Positions 33,862-41,377 of a DNA stretch of 64,000 nt are shown in pieces. A program made the position numbers and the translations under genes. The notes beneath the pieces are model-generated. The model worked only from the letters and a program-made list of their open reading frames with translations. It ran no database searches and was not told where the DNA came from. Numbering within the stretch: position 1 is the stretch's first letter; each line of letters opens with the position of its first letter. The DNA is from CAZAPO01 sp044841755 (lineage in GTDB: Bacteria; Bacteroidota; Bacteroidia; Flavobacteriales; Flavobacteriaceae), in assembly GCA_044841755.1 (NCBI GenBank), contig JAXOFM010000001.1, positions 806,001-870,000 on the forward strand, given 5' to 3'.

Positions 33862-34389
33862 ATGAAAAAACTTTTTACAATTATATTCCTTGTTTTGGGA
33901 ATACTTAGTATTAATGGACAGGAAGAAGATGAGTTTAGGATAGGTTTAGATTTGGGATATGTTTTTGCACAAGGTGGTGGAGGAATACTTTTTAATATTG
34001 AGCCAAAATACAATATTACCGATAATTCTAATATAGGGATAAGATTTGGTACAGCAGGCTCATCAAGTGACTTCGATACAGAATTAGATGCTAATCTAAG
34101 TATTTTAGGTACTTATGATTATTATTTTTATAATGGACATTCATCTGCTTCACCATTCTTGGGAGGAGGCTTAGGATATTATATATTGGGTGAAGTTGAT
34201 AATACCGTGAATTTAGGAGAGCAATTTGGGGCTATTATAAGAGGGGGTGTTGAGTTCGGAAAGTTTAGATTAGCTTTAGAATATAATATACTTCCTAAAA
34301 CAGACCTAGAATTGGGCGAATCCATAAAGAATAGTTATTTAGGAGCCAGTATTGGCTTTTATGTAGGTGGTGGAAAATGGAAGAATTAA
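33862..34389 (+). CDS. Small outer-membrane beta-barrel protein (porin-like)
   Basis: 175 residues with a signal peptide (ending INGQ). The mature part alternates polar and hydrophobic residues with Gly turns (GLDLGYVFAQGGGGILFNIEPKY, GIRFGTAG, FLGGGLGYYILGE) and ends in a short aromatic/basic tail. This is the pattern of an eight-strand beta-barrel. Function unknown. It appears to be transcribed from a promoter left by a lost DUF6090 gene, and ends in a CCACTCA-type terminator. Confidence 0.72.
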   Translation: MKKLFTIIFLVLGILSINGQEEDEFRIGLDLGYVFAQGGGGILFNIEPKYNITDNSNIGIRFGTAGSSSDFDTELDANLSILGTYDYYFYNGHSSASPFLGGGLGYYILGEVDNTVNLGEQFGAIIRGGVEFGKFRLALEYNILPKTDLELGESIKNSYLGASIGFYVGGGKWKN

Positions 34390-34423
34390 ATACTAAAAAT
34401 GAATGTATTTAAACTATACAAAG

Positions 34424-34449
34424 CCACTCATTATTTGGGTGGTTTTTTT
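34424..34449 (+). terminator. CCACTCA-type terminator
   Basis: CCACTCA / TGGGTGG with a TTATT loop and seven T. Confidence 0.8.
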
Positions 34450-34505
34450 GGGCCTAAAACTCAACATTAAGAATTTCAGCATCATTAGGAACCAACCAAC
34501 TTATT

Positions 34506-34622
34506 ACAATTAAATTATTTAGACGTAGGAGAAAGGGGTATTAACACAGTATAGATATAACAAGTATCTGCTTTATATTACTGGGAAGATTTAAGTTGTT
34601 GTTGTGGTTTCATTTTTTATGA
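34506..34622 (+). pseudogene. Degraded DUF6090 gene fragment
   Basis: The leader (AACCAACCAACTTATTAC) and about 115 bases of coding sequence align with the 5' end of intact DUF6090 genes, but the start is ACA instead of ATG. A gap removes several codons, and in-frame stops follow. Only the part for the N-terminus and membrane helix is left. It lies just after a CCACTCA-type terminator, as intact copies do. Confidence 0.8.
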
Positions 34623-34936
34623 TAAGATAAATTTATAGGAAAAACGGGCAAACCATAACTATTTAGAGAAGAAGAGTTCACCCATTTTTGCCTACAAATA
34701 ACTAACCAACCTAACTATTATTTGAAAGAATTTCCTAAACCTAGTGATCTAAAAATTCATTCTGTGAAATTTTAGTTGACTGTGCAATTAGTTAAGTTAG
34801 AATGTAGATATATGTAGATAAATGGTATCTGTAATAGTGTAACCTACAAGAATACTTAAACTAAAATGTAGAGAGCGATATTTTTTAAATAATGCATTAT
34901 TAGTCCTGCGACGAAAAAATAAAGCTTATTTCATTG
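34623..34936. other. AT-rich spacer without recognised features
   Basis: No reading frame, hairpin or repeat could be supported between the DUF6090 fragment and the end of the LysR gene. It may hold further decayed cassette sequence. Confidence 0.5.
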
Positions 34937-35857
34937 CTATTCTTTAATCCAATCGAAAAATTTATTCTTGATGTTTAACTTTTCTTGTTTAATGTAAGTG
35001 ATAAAAGCTTCGGCCACTATAGAGAGCTTTTTGTTTTTTAACCATACGAGATTCCATTGGGTATGCAAGGGCAATCCTTTACATGGAATTATAGATATTT
35101 CTCCTATATCTATGGCGTTTTTAATTCCAATAATTGGCATGATTGAATAACCTAAACCTGCAATAACAGCTTGCTTTAGTGCCTCATTAGAGGTGAGTTC
35201 AATTTTTTTTGTGGCAGGGAAGTTTCGCCCTTGAATAAATGTTTCCATAGCATTTCTTGTGGCCGATCCTACTTCTCGATAAAGTAATGGCTCTTTTTCG
35301 AATAGGGTTGCAGGATTAACCTTCAAACTTTGAACACGTTCTGTAGCACCAACAAGATAAAGGCTGTTTTTTAAAAGTGGGAGTTTGTTTAATTCTAGAT
35401 GCTCAGGAAGTACTGAGACTAGCGCAAAATCTACTTTGTTTTCTTCAAGATCACGTATTACATTTTGTTTATTCGTAACATCCATGGAGAAATCAATTTC
35501 GGGATGATCATTCACAAAACCCGTGAGATAATAAGGCATTAAATATTTGCCAGTAGAAACTATAGAAATGGAGAGCTTACCAGCTAACTTTCCTTGGTAG
35601 AGCTTTGTCTTGTATTCAATAGAAGAGACTTCTAATAAAATTGTTCTAACTATTTGAGCGATTTCTTCACCAAAAGAGGTAACATAAAGTTTTCTTCCAA
35701 TGACTTCGATTAATGGTAAGGGAAATTGTTCCTGAAATTTTCGAAGTTGGATTGAAACCGCTGGCTGTGTTAAGAAAAGAGATTCGGCAGCTTTCGTTAC
35801 ACTTTTCTTATTTACCACCTCGAGGAATATCTGAAGCTGATTTAAAGTATAATGCAT
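34937..35857 (-). CDS. LysR family transcriptional regulator
   Basis: 306 residues. The N-terminal winged HTH shows FLEVVNKKSVTKAAESLFLTQPAVSIQLRKFQ, the LysR signature, and a two-lobed effector domain covers about 90-300. The first lobe starts KLSISIVSTGKYLMPYYL. This pattern is close to the CbbR/CysB-like branch. The gene is divergent from a 97-residue protein at 35950, and the AT-rich spacer between them holds the likely operator. Its target and effector are unknown; the divergent gene is the first candidate. Confidence 0.92.
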   Translation of the reverse strand: MHYTLNQLQIFLEVVNKKSVTKAAESLFLTQPAVSIQLRKFQEQFPLPLIEVIGRKLYVTSFGEEIAQIVRTILLEVSSIEYKTKLYQGKLAGKLSISIVSTGKYLMPYYLTGFVNDHPEIDFSMDVTNKQNVIRDLEENKVDFALVSVLPEHLELNKLPLLKNSLYLVGATERVQSLKVNPATLFEKEPLLYREVGSATRNAMETFIQGRNFPATKKIELTSNEALKQAVIAGLGYSIMPIIGIKNAIDIGEISIIPCKGLPLHTQWNLVWLKNKKLSIVAEAFITYIKQEKLNIKNKFFDWIKE

Positions 35858-35949
35858 AAAATATATTTATGTTAATAATAATAAATATAAATAAAAATAT
35901 ATGAATTATTTGACTCAACTTTGCAGTGTAATTTAAAATTTAAGTAGTA

Positions 35950-36243
35950 ATGATGATTTCAACAGAAATAGCACACGACCTAAAATTAATTGACGGTGAG
36001 TTTACCCCATCAGAAGCTTTAGATATTATAAATGGGTTAATTAAACAGAAAATTAATTTTCACAAAGTTCATAGATTATCAATGTTTGAAGGAGATGTAA
36101 ATTGCGATACAAGCATTGACGATAATCGTGTTACTCAATTATTAAAAAGTAAAGAAGATTTTAGAGCCTTTTACAAAGAGGCCAAAGCACTAAACAAAAG
36201 TATAAAAGTTAGTGGCATATTGGAATTTGAATTAATCGATTGA
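35950..36243 (+). CDS. Conserved-looking small protein divergent from LysR regulator
   Basis: 97 residues, soluble, alpha/beta, with LIDGEFTPSEALDIINGLIKQKINFHKVHRLS and a C-terminal strand (KVSGILEFELID). No family name is certain. The divergent position next to a LysR gene, with a 92-base AT-rich spacer, implies direct control by that regulator. The spacer has ACTTTGCAG-type bases about 30 upstream of the start that approximate a -7 box. Start is ATG; a second Met follows at once. Confidence 0.65.
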   Translation: MMISTEIAHDLKLIDGEFTPSEALDIINGLIKQKINFHKVHRLSMFEGDVNCDTSIDDNRVTQLLKSKEDFRAFYKEAKALNKSIKVSGILEFELID

Positions 36244-36293
36244 TTTGTTCTTGCATCTATGATTAAACTCATAGTGTACAAAGTTGTTTAGGC

Positions 36294-36335
36294 CCTCTCA
36301 CCAAATTTTTGAATTAGGATAATTTTGGTGAGAGG
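36294..36335. other. 12-bp perfect hairpin
   Basis: CCTCTCACCAAA (36294-36305) and TTTGGTGAGAGG (36324-36335) with an 18-base loop. It is not followed by a T-tract. It may be an RNA stability element after the gene ending at 36243. Confidence 0.55.
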
Positions 36336-36350
36336 ATAATTAGTTTTATA

Positions 36351-36373
36351 CCACCCATTAGGGTGGTTTTTTT
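36351..36373 (+). terminator. Terminator before zinc-ribbon membrane protein
   Basis: CCACCC / GGGTGG stem with an ATTA loop and seven T. Downstream is another TAACTTTA promoter-like box (36404-36411). Confidence 0.8.
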
Positions 36374-36432
36374 GCGATTACATCTTACCATTTAGAAATT
36401 TAGTAACTTTAATCGACTAGAATTTCAAAAGG

Positions 36433-36846
36433 ATGGCTAGTGAACGATGTGCAGGTTGTTTTGGTACTGGTAAAGGAGTAAATGGAGGCTATTGCATCTT
36501 TTGTTCCGGTACGGGCTCCATTTGGGTTCCAGATAAAACCAAGTACTCATCCAATATTGGTTATGGAAAAAAATCCAGAAGTAAACGATCTTCTTGGTTA
36601 GATAATGCCTTTGAAGATAATTTGGCTGAACTTACGGCAATCCTGGTTTTCGGAATAATTATGTATAAAGGGTTTAAAATGACCGAAACAAATTGGTATG
36701 TTACTACAGCCATCGGAATTTTTGCAGGCTATATAGCTCACCAATTATTAAAAGGCCCTTTGCGCCCCTTGGGCACATTGTTAAAGTATTTATTTTATCT
36801 AGCATTACTTGCACTTTTTATCTACGGGATATTTAAGGTAATATGA
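36433..36846 (+). CDS. DnaJ-type zinc-finger membrane protein
   Basis: 137 residues. The first 30 hold two CxxCxGxG knots (CAGCFGTG and CIFCSGTG), as in half of the DnaJ central zinc domain. A basic linker and two or three membrane helices (about 70-137) follow. There is no J domain. It may anchor a zinc-binding or protein-binding finger to the membrane; the function is unknown. The start ATG is 22 bases after a TAACTTTA box. Confidence 0.75.
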   Translation: MASERCAGCFGTGKGVNGGYCIFCSGTGSIWVPDKTKYSSNIGYGKKSRSKRSSWLDNAFEDNLAELTAILVFGIIMYKGFKMTETNWYVTTAIGIFAGYIAHQLLKGPLRPLGTLLKYLFYLALLALFIYGIFKVI

Positions 36847-36971
36847 TTATTTCGAGGGTAGTAATTAACAATTACTAATTGTTGATATCTCAAGTTTTGC
36901 TTGGGTCATGTCGATTTTTTTAAGACCCACCTCGTTGAATTTTAATAAATTTAGAAGAATATTGGGATTCA

Positions 36972-37898
36972 ATGAAAAAAGCGATTTGTTTATATCTGAT
37001 TAGTTTATTATTCAATGCAAATAATTTACAAGGGCAACAAGTAATCGATTCATTGTTTGCTTACAACCTAAAAACCCCCGTTTACCCTTTTAATAAGGGA
37101 CCAATTGTTTTAATTGATGAATTTCATAACAATGATATGTCACTTAATAATAGGATGTTACCTTTTATAAAAGTTTTGATAGATGATGGTTATCGTGTAA
37201 AACCCTTAAAAGATGCAATAAGTAGATGGTCTCTAGATAAGGCTAAATTACTCGTTATAATTGGAGCACTACATAAAACAAACGTGAACAATTGGAAATT
37301 ACCAACACCAGATGCGATTAGTGATGTAGAGGTGAATGAGTTATTACAATGGATAGATAATGGGGGAAGTCTGTTATTGGTAGGAGATCATATGCCATTT
37401 CCAGGGGCTATAAAAAATCTTTCCACAAAATTGGGAGTTGATTGGTATAATGGTTTTGTTATAGACTCGATAAATTGGGGCATGTCAATATTCTCAAAAA
37501 AAGATGGCACATTGAGGCATCATCCTTTATTGAATGGACGTAGTTTAAATGAAAAAGTCAACTCGGTAGCTACTTATTACGGTAGTGGGTTTAAATTGAA
37601 AGACAGTTCTATTACTGGATTATTTTCTTTCAATAATAAGGACATAGTATCTTATCAAACAAAAGAGGCATGGAAAATGGATACTAGTACTAGTGTTTTA
37701 GAATCAGACGAACTGTTTCAAGCTGCGGTTATGAATAAAGGAAGAGGTAAAGTTGCTTTGATAGGTGAGGCTAGTTTATTTTCAGCTCAATTGGTAGGAA
37801 AGGATAAAAATCCTGTAGGTGTTAATTTTAAAAATGAAAATCAAAACCTTCAATTTGTTTTAAATTTATTCCATTGGTTATCAGGTTTTTTAGATTGA
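36972..37898 (+). CDS. DUF4350-like secreted protein
   Basis: 308 residues with a signal peptide (ending LQGQ). GPIVLIDEFHNND, then LLVIIGALH, LQWIDNGGSLLLVGDH and GRGKVALIGEAS match the GATase-like Rossmann pattern of DUF4350 proteins, which lack a catalytic Cys. It is secreted, so it is probably a binding or scaffolding protein rather than an amidotransferase. It is a single gene; its neighbours give no further hint. Confidence 0.68.
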   Translation: MKKAICLYLISLLFNANNLQGQQVIDSLFAYNLKTPVYPFNKGPIVLIDEFHNNDMSLNNRMLPFIKVLIDDGYRVKPLKDAISRWSLDKAKLLVIIGALHKTNVNNWKLPTPDAISDVEVNELLQWIDNGGSLLLVGDHMPFPGAIKNLSTKLGVDWYNGFVIDSINWGMSIFSKKDGTLRHHPLLNGRSLNEKVNSVATYYGSGFKLKDSSITGLFSFNNKDIVSYQTKEAWKMDTSTSVLESDELFQAAVMNKGRGKVALIGEASLFSAQLVGKDKNPVGVNFKNENQNLQFVLNLFHWLSGFLD

Positions 37899-38009
37899 TA
37901 AAATCTCAAATATTTATGAATTGGATTAAAGAATATATAAAAAATTAACATCTTATTAACCAACACTTTATTTATTTTGTTTAATCTTTGGATAAAATAA
38001 ATAAACAAA

Positions 38010-38195
38010 ATGTTCAATAAATTTACAACGCCTGATAAAATTTTATTCTTTTTAGCATTTGCGTCACTGCTGTTTTCTGAAATTTTATTCTTCACTGGAG
38101 ATAAAGAAGGTTCTCAGTTTATAGGACTATGGGTTCCAACTATTTTAGCATTTGGAATTTATTTGAAATTAATAAAGATTTCCAAAGATGACTGA
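38010..38195 (+). CDS. Small two-helix membrane protein (operon with DoxX)
   Basis: 61 residues, two hydrophobic helices (about 9-28 and 36-56) and a charged end (KISKDD). No family recognised. Its stop overlaps the start of the 31-residue mini-protein at 38188 by eight bases, and the DoxX gene follows, so it heads a four-gene operon. Confidence 0.6.
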   Translation: MFNKFTTPDKILFFLAFASLLFSEILFFTGDKEGSQFIGLWVPTILAFGIYLKLIKISKDD

Positions 38196-38283
38196 GCTAA
38201 TCCCATTATTTGCAGCAGCCGTTACAATTTTATTTGGAGTTGCATTTTTTTTAGTACTGCAAGAATTTAAAAATAACAAGTGA
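38188..38283 (+). CDS. 31-residue single-helix membrane mini-protein
   Basis: Starts MTELIPLFAAAVTILFG and ends LQEFKNNK: one hydrophobic helix with a short charged tail. It overlaps the gene before it by eight bases and the DoxX gene after it by one base, which supports translation of the frame. A very similar mini-protein follows DoxX at 38673. Unknown function. Confidence 0.6.
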   Translation: MTELIPLFAAAVTILFGVAFFLVLQEFKNNK

Positions 38284-38648
38284 TGACACCAGAGCTTACA
38301 ATCATTTTAAAAATATTGATATCGTTGAGCATATTAAATGTTTGGCTCATACGCTTCAATCGTAGCTCCATATGGAGAGGAGGTAATAGTTTAGACATGA
38401 AAGGTGAATTCGAAGTCTACGGTTTACCAAATTGGTCGGTAACTCTTGTCGGGTTTTTAAAAGTTGGTTCAGCCATAGCTTTAATTGGATCTATTTGGTA
38501 TGAGTTTTTGGAGAAACCTTCTATATACATGATAGCTGTTTTAATGATTGGGGCAATTTTTATGCACGTTAAAGTGGGAGATCCGTTTTTAAAGTCAATA
38601 CCTGCCTCTATTCTTTTTATAATTTCTTGTCTTTTAATTTCAATATAA
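38283..38648 (+). CDS. DoxX family membrane protein
   Basis: 121 residues from the ATG at 38283; a GTG one codon upstream is possible, but ATG in a TGATG overlap is preferred. Four helices and the loop RSSIWRGGNSLDMKGEFEVYGLPNWSV before helix 2 fit the DoxX/DUF4870-like layout of small Bacteroidota proteins. DoxX proteins are linked to quinones, redox balance or thiol stress. It lies between two related single-helix mini-proteins. Confidence 0.65.
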   Translation: MTPELTIILKILISLSILNVWLIRFNRSSIWRGGNSLDMKGEFEVYGLPNWSVTLVGFLKVGSAIALIGSIWYEFLEKPSIYMIAVLMIGAIFMHVKVGDPFLKSIPASILFIISCLLISI

Positions 38649-38672
38649 ATGAGAAATAAGAAATTTATATAA

Positions 38673-38768
38673 ATGGAAGACTGGATTCTTTTTGTGGCAG
38701 GCTTAATTACCCTACTTTTTGCCATTACATTTTACCTTTATTTAAAAGAGATAAATAAATCACAGTAA
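38673..38768 (+). CDS. 31-residue single-helix membrane mini-protein (paralogue)
   Basis: Starts MEDWILFVAGLITLLFA and ends YLKEINKSQ. Same length and layout as the mini-protein at 38188: acidic N-terminus, one helix, then a K-E/E-F basic end. It is 24 bases after the DoxX stop. The similarity of two such short frames around one gene argues that both are real. Confidence 0.55.
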   Translation: MEDWILFVAGLITLLFAITFYLYLKEINKSQ

Positions 38769-38982
38769 TTTCATATTTCAAGCCGCCAAACAGTTTATAA
38801 CCTGCTTAAAAAACATATTGAATCACGTTTAATCAATAGATTTTGAAATTATTGAGGAATTAACATTATTTGATTTTTTTAGAAATTCTAGGCACTTAAG
38901 AGCAATAATTAAAAAAAAATTAACAAAACGTTAACATTTTTTACTATCTTAAGGCATATTCATTCTAAATAGCTAATATACT

Positions 38983-39351
38983 ATGAAAACTGTTTTATCA
39001 ATTGTATTTTTCGTACTCGCTCTCAACTGTTATTCTCAAAAAATAGAAATACCAGACAAGAATTTTGAACAATTGCTAGTAGATCTTAAAATAGATTCCG
39101 ATAAAAAAGTTAATGGGTATTTATTAAAAAGTGATGCTTTATTAGTAACCTCTTTAGATATCTCCAACTCTAGTATTAGGGACCTAACTGGGATCGAGTC
39201 TTTTACTTCCTTACAATATTTATATTGTTATGATACGCAATTAACTAATCTCAACCTTAAGGAAAATATTAGCTTAATAAGTTTATTGACAAACGTTAGT
39301 AACGTAATCTATCCAAATGAGACATTTTGGAAGATGGATTGGTTTGATTAA
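38983..39351 (+). CDS. Short secreted leucine-rich-repeat protein
   Basis: 122 residues with a signal peptide (ending CYSQ). It opens with the pattern of flavobacterial LRR surface proteins (IPDKNFEQLLVDLKIDSD, then VTSLDISNSSIRDLTGIESF), followed by about one and a half LRR units (LQYLYCYDTQLTNLNL). It then ends without the many repeats and type IX sorting domain of full-length relatives. It is probably a truncated or reduced member. It ends eight bases before the DUF1295 gene. Confidence 0.7.
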   Translation: MKTVLSIVFFVLALNCYSQKIEIPDKNFEQLLVDLKIDSDKKVNGYLLKSDALLVTSLDISNSSIRDLTGIESFTSLQYLYCYDTQLTNLNLKENISLISLLTNVSNVIYPNETFWKMDWFD

Positions 39352-39358
39352 GTAGAGA

Positions 39359-40138
39359 ATGAATCTTCTTTTGGCGTTTTTTGGAGTAATGTTGATGATG
39401 ACATCTTTATGGATAATCAGCATCATAATAAAGAACGTTAGTATAGTTGATATTTTTTGGGGCGTAGGATTTATTGTAGTTAGCGCAATCTATCTTTATC
39501 TTGATCAAGAAATTCAAGCTAGAGATATATTAGTTTTTGTGTTAGTTGCGATTTGGGGATTACGACTTTCTCTTTATTTGCTATATCGTAATTATGGAAA
39601 ACCTGAAGACTATAGATATCAGGAATTTCGAATAAAATATGGAGCGCATCGATACTGGTGGTTTAGTTTCTTTCAAGTATTCTTATTACAGGGTTTTTTA
39701 ATAACTATAATTTCTTTACCTCTTTTAGGCGTAAGTTTATATACCCATACAGATCAGCTTAATTTTATTGATTTTCTCGGACTTGGTATCTGGATAGTTG
39801 GATTTTTGTTTGAAGCAATAGGTGATTATCAACTTACAAAATTTAAGTCAGATCCTGTAAACTATGGGAAAGTACTTGGTAGCGGACTTTGGAGGTATAC
39901 TAGGCATCCTAATTATTTTGGTGACGCTACAGTTTGGTGGGCATATGCGCTATTTGCGATGGCAGCTGGCGCATATTGGTATATCATAGGATCAATTGTA
40001 ATGACTTATTTAATTGTGCGCATATCTGGTGTGGCATTACTCGAACAATCTTTAAAAAAACAGAAACCTGAATATCGTGAATATATTCAGAGGACAAGCT
40101 CTTTTTTCCCTTGGCCTCCAAGAAGATCAAAGTCATGA
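39359..40138 (+). CDS. DUF1295 family integral membrane protein
   Basis: 259 residues with six or seven helices. The characteristic C-terminal block GSGLWRYTRHPNYFGDATVWW is that of DUF1295/steroid-dehydrogenase-like proteins related to ICMT methyltransferases and 5-alpha-reductases. The conserved RHPNYFG is thought to bind SAM or a reduced nicotinamide cofactor. It is coupled to a small gene that starts inside its stop (ATGA). Confidence 0.85.
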   Translation: MNLLLAFFGVMLMMTSLWIISIIIKNVSIVDIFWGVGFIVVSAIYLYLDQEIQARDILVFVLVAIWGLRLSLYLLYRNYGKPEDYRYQEFRIKYGAHRYWWFSFFQVFLLQGFLITIISLPLLGVSLYTHTDQLNFIDFLGLGIWIVGFLFEAIGDYQLTKFKSDPVNYGKVLGSGLWRYTRHPNYFGDATVWWAYALFAMAAGAYWYIIGSIVMTYLIVRISGVALLEQSLKKQKPEYREYIQRTSSFFPWPPRRSKS

Positions 40139-40404
40139 TAGATTTTCTAAAGAATAATATATGGCTTGTTTTATTTGTTATTTGGGGCTTACCCTTAACC
40201 CATTACAGAAGTAAGTTTAGAAAGATTGTGTATCAAACCAACGATTGGAAAATCAATGTTAAACCAGTTTTTTTAAAAGAATTGAAAGGTCTGTTTACAA
40301 ATATTTTTCCGAAAAATGAAGCTTATTTAAAATCTCGCAACTTCTATAGATTCTATTTGATTGTCTATACCCTTCTATTTATTCTTTATAGAATTTTTGC
40401 CTAA
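40135..40404 (+). CDS. Small protein coupled to DUF1295 gene
   Basis: 89 residues from the ATG at 40135, which overlaps the DUF1295 stop. A longer frame from TTG at 40111 is less likely. N-terminal and C-terminal hydrophobic helices flank a basic region (HYRSKFRKIVYQ). Family unknown. Co-translation with DUF1295 suggests a shared role at the membrane. Confidence 0.55.
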   Translation: MIDFLKNNIWLVLFVIWGLPLTHYRSKFRKIVYQTNDWKINVKPVFLKELKGLFTNIFPKNEAYLKSRNFYRFYLIVYTLLFILYRIFA

Positions 40405-40498
40405 ATCGTAATGTTTCTGCTAAAAGTCAAATTATTCACTACAAAACCAAGTATGTTAATGTTTTAATAATACTTCATGTTTTTGTTTAACAAATTCA

Positions 40499-40506
40499 TA
40501 TATTTG
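40499..40506 (+). promoter_or_regulatory. Promoter -7 box of the GLPGLI gene
   Basis: TATATTTG, an exact TAnnTTTG match, 24 bases before the ATG at 40531. Confidence 0.6.
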
Positions 40507-40530
40507 ATAAACAAAACTAACTAAAGAGTT

Positions 40531-41337
40531 ATGAAACATTTATTTACACATTCTGTTTTGATTGCTGTTTTTTTGCTCACTGCTAACATTACAGTTGGTC
40601 AGGAATTTCAAGGTAAGGCCTATTATTTCTCAAAATCTAGCATGGAATTAGGTAGTTGGGGAGCACGATTGAGCGAAGCCCAAAAGAAGCAAATCCAGGA
40701 GCGCTTAAAAAATAGGTTAGAGAAGACCTATGTATTAACCTTCAACAAAGAAGAGTCTTCGTTCAAGGAAGATCAAAAGCTCGATGCGATATCGGGAGCT
40801 ACAGATTCTTGGGGTAAGAATTTCTCACCTGGAGAACAGTATAAAAACATAAAATCGAACGAATTTGTGCAAGTACAGGAGTTCTATGGAAAGCAATTTT
40901 TGGTTAAAGACGAATTACAAAAAATAAATTGGACCATGTCCAAAGAAAGTAAGAATATAGGAAACTATATGAGTCTGAAGGCTACCGCCAGTATCCCGAA
41001 ATCGGAATTAGAATGGTATAATTTCTCATGGAGTGATATTAGAAATGCCGACAGTGAGTCAGGAGATGAAGAAATGGTTGAGGTTACAGCTTGGTATACA
41101 CCACAGATCCCTGTGAGTATGGGGCCAAGTGAATTCTGGGGCTTGCCAGGACTTATTCTTGAGGTAAATATGAATAATACAACTATGCTATGCTCTAAAA
41201 TTGTTATGAATCCAGAAGATAAAAATGAAATTGAGGCACCAAAAAGAGGAAAGGAAGTAGCAAAAATGGAATATAAGGAGATCATTACCAGTAAAATGAT
41301 CGAAATGAGAGATAATCGTGGTAGGCGTAGAAACTAA
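40531..41337 (+). CDS. GLPGLI family secreted protein
   Basis: 268 residues with a signal peptide (ending TVGQ). The name-giving motif is exact: EFWGLPGLILEV (about 205-216). Members are found next to outer-membrane barrel proteins of the TonB-receptor type, as here. They are thought to act in the periplasm with these receptors; the biochemical role is not known. The next gene's ATG is 40 bases after the stop. Its own TATATTTG promoter suggests a two-gene operon. Confidence 0.9.
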   Translation: MKHLFTHSVLIAVFLLTANITVGQEFQGKAYYFSKSSMELGSWGARLSEAQKKQIQERLKNRLEKTYVLTFNKEESSFKEDQKLDAISGATDSWGKNFSPGEQYKNIKSNEFVQVQEFYGKQFLVKDELQKINWTMSKESKNIGNYMSLKATASIPKSELEWYNFSWSDIRNADSESGDEEMVEVTAWYTPQIPVSMGPSEFWGLPGLILEVNMNNTTMLCSKIVMNPEDKNEIEAPKRGKEVAKMEYKEIITSKMIEMRDNRGRRRN

Positions 41338-41377
41338 AAATAAGACTTTCTATAAGTCTATTTATCAAAAAACAATT

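Noticed and set aside
36433..36846. DnaJ chaperone
   Set aside because: Only two zinc-knot motifs are present, with no J domain, and the rest is membrane helices.
41318..41377. Extended start of the outer-membrane barrel gene
   Set aside because: The extra 20 residues would precede a perfect signal peptide and overlap the GLPGLI gene; the ATG at 41378 is far better.
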